This document shows positions 60,615 to 64,000 of a DNA stretch of 64,000 bases, in pieces. Source of the DNA: Streptomyces mutabilis (GTDB lineage: Bacteria > Actinomycetota > Actinomycetes > Streptomycetales > Streptomycetaceae). Location: positions 248,001-312,000 of the forward strand of contig NZ_BMTT01000006.1 in the NCBI RefSeq assembly GCF_014649815.1. The letters run 5' to 3'. How positions within the stretch are numbered: position 1 is the first letter of the stretch; each line of letters opens with the position of its first letter. A model generated the notes under the pieces. The model worked only from the letters and a program-made list of their open reading frames with translations, was not told the origin of the DNA and ran no database searches. Position numbers and translations under genes: made by a program.

Positions 60615-60859
60615 TCAGCCCGCGATGAGTACGTTGTGGACGTCGGTCAGCCTGGGCGCGGCGCGGGGAACCCGGCCGCCTTCGTGGCCGGGACGATGAC
60701 CGGCAAGTACGCCTCCAGGGCGTGCCTGGAGGTGTGCACGTCCACCACGCGCAAGCCCTCGTCCGTGACGAGGGCCACGTGGCCGAGCAGGATTTCCGCC
60801 GTGTGTTCGGAACGAGGGCCGGCGGTGCGCCGGACTGCGTCGTACTGCGCGGCGGTCAC
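60615..60859 (-). pseudogene. Fragment of a small dimeric alpha/beta-barrel-like protein
   Basis: From GTG 60859 the frame reads MTAAQYDAVRRTAGPRSEHT, then LRVVDVHTSRHALEAYLPVI, a pattern like small ABM-like proteins (QYDxV... LxVVDVxxSxxAxxAFL). At about 60650 the frame meets a stop, whereas a one-base shift continues LTDVHNVLIAG to a stop at 60615. The N-terminal loop is also shorter than usual. The gene is either frameshifted near the C-terminus or a truncated 70-aa protein; both readings are uncertain. Confidence 0.45.
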
Positions 60860-60941
60860 CCCGGGTTACTCGATTTCCATCAAGGGGGATTGCGCCCGTT
60901 TCACGGCTGTGTGTGGCATCTCGCGCCAGGAGGCGTTCGGC

Positions 60942-62150
60942 TCAGTCCGGTGCCGCCGCGCGCCGGGTGGCGACCGCGACGAGGACCGCCACCGCCGCGA
61001 GCGCCGCCACGCTCGTGAGCGCGGCCGGCAGGGAGAACCATTCGGCCATGAAGCCGATCGCGGGCGGTCCGAGCAGCATGCCGCCGTAGCCCAGGGTCGA
61101 GGCGGTGGCGACGCCGGCGGGTCCGCCCAGCGCGCCGGCCCGTTCGACCGCGACCGGGAAGATGTTGGCGAGCCCGAGGCCGGTGATCGCGAAGCCGAAC
61201 AGCGCCGCCCACACCGAGGGGGCGAGCGAGCCCAGGAGCATGCCGGCCACGGCGGTCGTGCCGCCGGCCACCACCGTGGTGGTCCGGCCCAGGCGCTCCA
61301 GCAGGGTGGTGCCGCTCAGCCTGCCGACGGTCATGGCGAGCGCGAAGCAGGAGTAACCGGCCGCCGCGAGGCCCGGTGAGGCGTCGAGGTCCTGTTCCAG
61401 GTGCAGCGCGCCCCAGTCGGCCATGGCGCCCTCGCCGTACGCCGTGCACAGGGCGATCACACCCAAGGTGATGACCGGACGGCGGGTCCGGCGGTCGAGC
61501 CGGCGCGGGGCACCCCTGTCCCGGGCGGCGCCGTCCGGTGGCACGGCGGGTGCGCAGCGCAGCAGGGCACGGCCCGCGAACAGGGTGACCAGCAGGCCGA
61601 CCACGGTGAGGGAGAGCAGGTGCCGCGTCGGCGACAGGGGCCCGGCGACCAGCCCGCCGAGCCCCGCGCCGACCATGCCGCCGAGACTGAACGCCGCGTG
61701 GAAACTGGGCATGACGGGGCGCCGCAGTGCGGCCACCAGGTCGACGGCGGCGCTGTTGAAGGCGACGTTGATCCCTCCGTAGGCGCTGCCGAAGACCAGC
61801 AGCACCAGGCCGAGCGCGAGCGCGGAGTGGGTGAGCGGGGGCAGAGCGACACTGAGGCAGAGCAGGACCGCGCAGGCGACGGTGACGGGGTGGTTGCCGT
61901 AACGGCGGCACAGCCGTCCGGTGAGCGTCATGGTGACGACGGCACCGGCGGAGACGCCGAGCAGCGCCATGCCCAGGGCGCCGGCCGAGGCGCCGGTCTG
62001 TTCCTTGATGGCGGGGATGCGTACCACCCAGCCGGCGAAGACGAAGCCGTCGAGGGCGAAGAAGGCGGTCAGGGCGGCACGTAGACGGGCGAGGTCGCTG
62101 CGGGAGCCCGGCACGGCGCTGTGCGAACGGGATTTGTTTATTTGCGGCAC
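60942..62150 (-). CDS. Major facilitator superfamily transporter
   Basis: 402 aa, GTG start; twelve hydrophobic helices are predicted by eye. The loop 2-3 motif GRLCRRYGNHPV (MFS motif A, partly degenerate) is near residue 80, and a second copy, GTTLLERLGRTTTVV, lies after helix 8. YGGINVAFNSAAVD is a conserved helix-4 type segment. The subgroup resembles the FucP/YbjJ-like transporters near ROK regulators, and the gene is divergent from a ROK repressor gene, which suggests a sugar or sugar derivative as substrate. Its start codon lies within the putative ROK operator. Confidence 0.9.
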   Translation of the reverse strand: MPQINKSRSHSAVPGSRSDLARLRAALTAFFALDGFVFAGWVVRIPAIKEQTGASAGALGMALLGVSAGAVVTMTLTGRLCRRYGNHPVTVACAVLLCLSVALPPLTHSALALGLVLLVFGSAYGGINVAFNSAAVDLVAALRRPVMPSFHAAFSLGGMVGAGLGGLVAGPLSPTRHLLSLTVVGLLVTLFAGRALLRCAPAVPPDGAARDRGAPRRLDRRTRRPVITLGVIALCTAYGEGAMADWGALHLEQDLDASPGLAAAGYSCFALAMTVGRLSGTTLLERLGRTTTVVAGGTTAVAGMLLGSLAPSVWAALFGFAITGLGLANIFPVAVERAGALGGPAGVATASTLGYGGMLLGPPAIGFMAEWFSLPAALTSVAALAAVAVLVAVATRRAAAPD

Positions 62151-62153
62151 AAA
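62133..62153. promoter_or_regulatory. TTTGT-N11-ACAAA, candidate ROK operator
   Basis: A 21-bp A+T-rich element with 5-bp inverted arms, covering the first codons of the MFS gene and about 100 bases from the ROK regulator start. ROK repressors of Streptomyces are known to bind A+T-rich palindromes of this kind. Confidence 0.5.
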
Positions 62154-62250
62154 GTCAGGCTAGAGGCGGGGCCGGAGGCGGGCAAGAGACCGTTCGCGGA
62201 GACAGCGGCGCAGGTCGGAGCGCTCGACGTCGCATACGCTCGTCACCACC

Positions 62251-63492
62251 ATGAAGAACAACCTCACCCCCCTGGAGCCGAAGGCCGACAAGGCCACGGT
62301 CAGACGGCACAACCTCAGCCTCGTCCTGAGGGCCGTGCACGACGCGGGGGAGGCGACCCGGGCCGGTGTCGCCACGCACGTCGGACTGACCCGCGCGGCG
62401 GTGTCGTCCCTGGTCGAGCAGTTGCTGGAGTACGGCTTCGTCTCCGAGGGCGGAAAGACGAGCAGCGGTCAGGCGGGACGGCCCGGCACGGTCCTCAGGG
62501 TGTCCAGATCGGGCCCGGCGGGGCTCGGTGTCGAGATCAACATCGACTACGTCACCGTGTGCGTCGTCGACCTAGCCGGCACCGACCGGGTCCGGCTCGT
62601 CGAGCACGTCGACAACCGCGGGGTCCAGCCCTCCGAGGTGCTGGCGCGCGCGGCCCGGCTGGCGGCGCGCGCCGTCGGCTCGGCGGCCGAGCAGGACCTC
62701 GTGCCGGTCGGCGTCCACGTCGCCCTGCCCGGCCTGGTGACCGGCGGCACGGTCCGCCAGGCGCCCAACCTGGGGTGGCAACGCGTCGCGGTCGAGGGCT
62801 TGTTCGCCCAGGCGCTGCTCGCCCTGCGCCCGCTCCACCGCCCGCTGCCGGTCAGTTCCGACAACGAGGCCAACGCCGCCGCCCTGGCCGAGCTCTGGTA
62901 CGGCGCCGGCACCGAGGGCGTGCGCAGCTTCCTCTACCTGACCGGAGAGATCGGCATCGGCGGTGCCCTGGTGCTCAGGGGGGAGTTGCTGCGGGGTGCG
63001 CACGGCTTCGCCGGGGAGATCGGCCACATGGTCGTCGACCCGGACGGGCCCCTGTGCCGGTGCGGGGCCCGCGGCTGCCTGGAGCAGTATGCCGGACAGT
63101 CCGCGCTCCTCGAGGCGGCCGGTATCGACGCGGGCACGGGCATGCAGGGCGTCGCCGAACTCGAACGCCGCGCCCGGCGGGGCGAGTCGGCCGCCCGGTC
63201 GGCGATCGAGCGGGCCGGGCGGCACCTGGGCGTCGTCGTGTCGGGAGCCGTGAACCTCTTCGACCCCGACGCCGTGATGCTCGGCGGCGTCTACCGCGAG
63301 CTGATGGACTGGCTGGCCCCCGCCGTCGACCGCGAACTCGCCCGCCGTGTCGTCTCCGGGCTGTGGAGCGAGGACGGGAAGCGGCTGCGGGCCTCCTCGT
63401 CACTCGGCGACGCGGCCCGGGGCGCGGCCGGCGTGATCGTCCGGGAGGTGCTGGCCGACCCGGCCGCACACGCCGAGCGGGACGCGGGCTGA
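62251..63492 (+). CDS. ROK-family transcriptional repressor
   Basis: 413 aa from ATG 62251. An N-terminal winged helix (VRRHNLSLVLRAVHDAGEAT, THVGLTRAAVSSLVEQLLEYG) precedes the ROK sugar-binding domain with LGVEINIDYVTVCVVDLAG, EIGIGGALVLRGELLRG and the zinc-type motif PLCRCGARGCLEQYAG. ROK repressors (NagC/XylR type) sense sugars or sugar phosphates. Divergent MFS transporter and the downstream convergent GH1 beta-glucosidase suggest control of glucoside or sugar uptake. Confidence 0.92.
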   Translation: MKNNLTPLEPKADKATVRRHNLSLVLRAVHDAGEATRAGVATHVGLTRAAVSSLVEQLLEYGFVSEGGKTSSGQAGRPGTVLRVSRSGPAGLGVEINIDYVTVCVVDLAGTDRVRLVEHVDNRGVQPSEVLARAARLAARAVGSAAEQDLVPVGVHVALPGLVTGGTVRQAPNLGWQRVAVEGLFAQALLALRPLHRPLPVSSDNEANAAALAELWYGAGTEGVRSFLYLTGEIGIGGALVLRGELLRGAHGFAGEIGHMVVDPDGPLCRCGARGCLEQYAGQSALLEAAGIDAGTGMQGVAELERRARRGESAARSAIERAGRHLGVVVSGAVNLFDPDAVMLGGVYRELMDWLAPAVDRELARRVVSGLWSEDGKRLRASSSLGDAARGAAGVIVREVLADPAAHAERDAG

Positions 63493-63525
63493 CGCGGGGG
63501 GGCCGGCGCCCCCCCGCGCCCACCG

Positions 63526-64000
63526 TCACCCGCGGTTCGCGGCGATCATCTCCCGGTACCAGCGGTAGCTGTCCTTCGGTGTGCGCTCCTGCGTGTCGTA
63601 GTCGACGCGGACGATGCCGAAGCGCTTGTCGTAGCCGTACGCCCACTCGAAGTTGTCCAGCAGCGACCACACGTAGTACCCGCGCACGTCCACGCCCGCG
63701 TCGATCGCCGCCCGCAGCGCCGTGAGGTGGTCGCGCAGGTAGGCGACGCGGTCGGCGTCGTGGACCGCGCCGTCGGCGGCGGGGGTGTCGTCCTCCGCCG
63801 AGCCGTTCTCCGTGATGTGGACGGGCGGCAGCGCGTCGCCGTACTGCTTCTTCAGCCGCACCAGCAGCTCCGTGAAGCTGTCCGGGACGACCGGCCAGCC
63901 CATCGCCGTCTCACGGACGCCGGGCAGCCGGACCTCCTCGTAGCGGTTGTCGGTCGCCACCCGCCGTGCCGGGTCGCTCTCGCGGTGCGGGGCGTCGGCG
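63526..64000 (-). CDS. GH1 beta-glucosidase, C-terminal part
   Basis: The frame runs to the right edge, so the N-terminal two-thirds lie outside. About 158 C-terminal residues are present. The catalytic nucleophile motif is VHITENGSAEDD (ITENG with the nucleophilic Glu), followed by YVWSLLDNFEWAYGYDKRFG, with the aglycone-binding Trp and Glu, and the terminal IVRVDYDTQERTPKDSYRWY. These are diagnostic of glycoside hydrolase family 1, retaining beta-glucosidases acting on cellobiose and other beta-glucosides. The absence of visible secretion signals cannot be judged. It converges with the ROK repressor gene. Confidence 0.95.
   Translation of the reverse strand, partial: ADAPHRESDPARRVATDNRYEEVRLPGVRETAMGWPVVPDSFTELLVRLKKQYGDALPPVHITENGSAEDDTPAADGAVHDADRVAYLRDHLTALRAAIDAGVDVRGYYVWSLLDNFEWAYGYDKRFGIVRVDYDTQERTPKDSYRWYREMIAANRG

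Noticed and set aside
1-64000. CRISPR arrays, tRNA or rRNA genes
   Set aside because: No regularly spaced repeats, no cloverleaf-like tRNA sequence and no rRNA-like sequence were recognised while reading.

Overview
The window is high-GC actinobacterial DNA, almost certainly a Streptomyces chromosome. The evidence is strong third-position GC bias, many GTG starts and GTGA stop/start overlaps, mycothiol-type and DUF families typical of streptomycetes (DUF6421, DUF6986, DUF6332, DUF5134, DUF6214), secreted RHS/LamG protein pairs, and electron-transfer flavoprotein genes in the order etfB-etfA. No rRNA, tRNA or CRISPR array was seen. Most of the window is ordinary single-copy metabolism and regulation, but it holds an unusual number of broken genes.

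Layout. (1) 1-11.4 kb: end of a lactonase-like gene, a CbiX-like protein, a sugar-kinase-like ATPase coupled to uracil-DNA glycosylase (ung), an Asp-box protein, an acyl-CoA dehydrogenase divergent from a PaaX-type regulator, a secreted pectate lyase, an Old Yellow Enzyme (OYE) divergent from an ArsR-type regulator, and an FprA-like reductase. (2) 11.96-26.76 kb: a probable genomic island that splits a DUF6214-like gene. Its 5' part is at 11554-11955 and its 3' part at 26763-26879, on the same strand and in matching reading frame. The island carries an IS5-family remnant at its left edge, an SRPBCC protein, three related small two-helix membrane-protein genes (one decayed), a 2151-aa secreted RHS/YD-repeat protein, a 1238-aa LamG protein, about 1.1 kb of debris, and an FAD monooxygenase divergent from a second ArsR-type regulator with two long palindromic operators. 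(3) 26.9-38.7 kb: DUF305 lipoprotein, LVIVD-repeat secreted protein, TetR, HAD, a scrambled pseudogene, PAP2, M56 peptidase, DUF5134, a FUSC-MarR pair, two VOC proteins, GNAT and GDPD. (4) 38.97-42.2 kb: a tightly coupled three-gene operon of DUF6421, SDR and threonine aldolase. (5) 42.2-49 kb: TetR remnant, leaderless transglutaminase-like gene, acyltransferase, thioredoxin, flavin reductase, etfB-etfA with a strong terminator, and a DUF6986 aldolase-like gene. (6) 49-64 kb: a multiply frameshifted conserved gene, LacI divergent from a ROK sugar kinase with a palindromic operator between them, a kinase-NUDIX fusion, an MBL-fold gene, M20 dipeptidase, geranylgeranyl-reductase-like enzyme, a two-component system with a lesion in both partners, small genes, an MFS transporter divergent from a ROK repressor, and the C-terminal part of a GH1 beta-glucosidase.

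Themes. The most interesting system is the RHS cassette. It is a secreted polymorphic-toxin-like protein with a glycine-rich, non-core C-terminal domain, followed downstream by tandem paralogous two-helix membrane proteins that could be immunity proteins, all inside an island. A second theme is a shared regulatory design: two homologous ArsR-type regulators, 17 kb apart, each face a flavoenzyme gene and each have paired TACGR-N6-TCGTA palindromes in the intergenic gap. A third is gene decay: single-base or nonsense lesions cluster at 49-61 kb, which could be genuine pseudogenisation or uncorrected sequence error.
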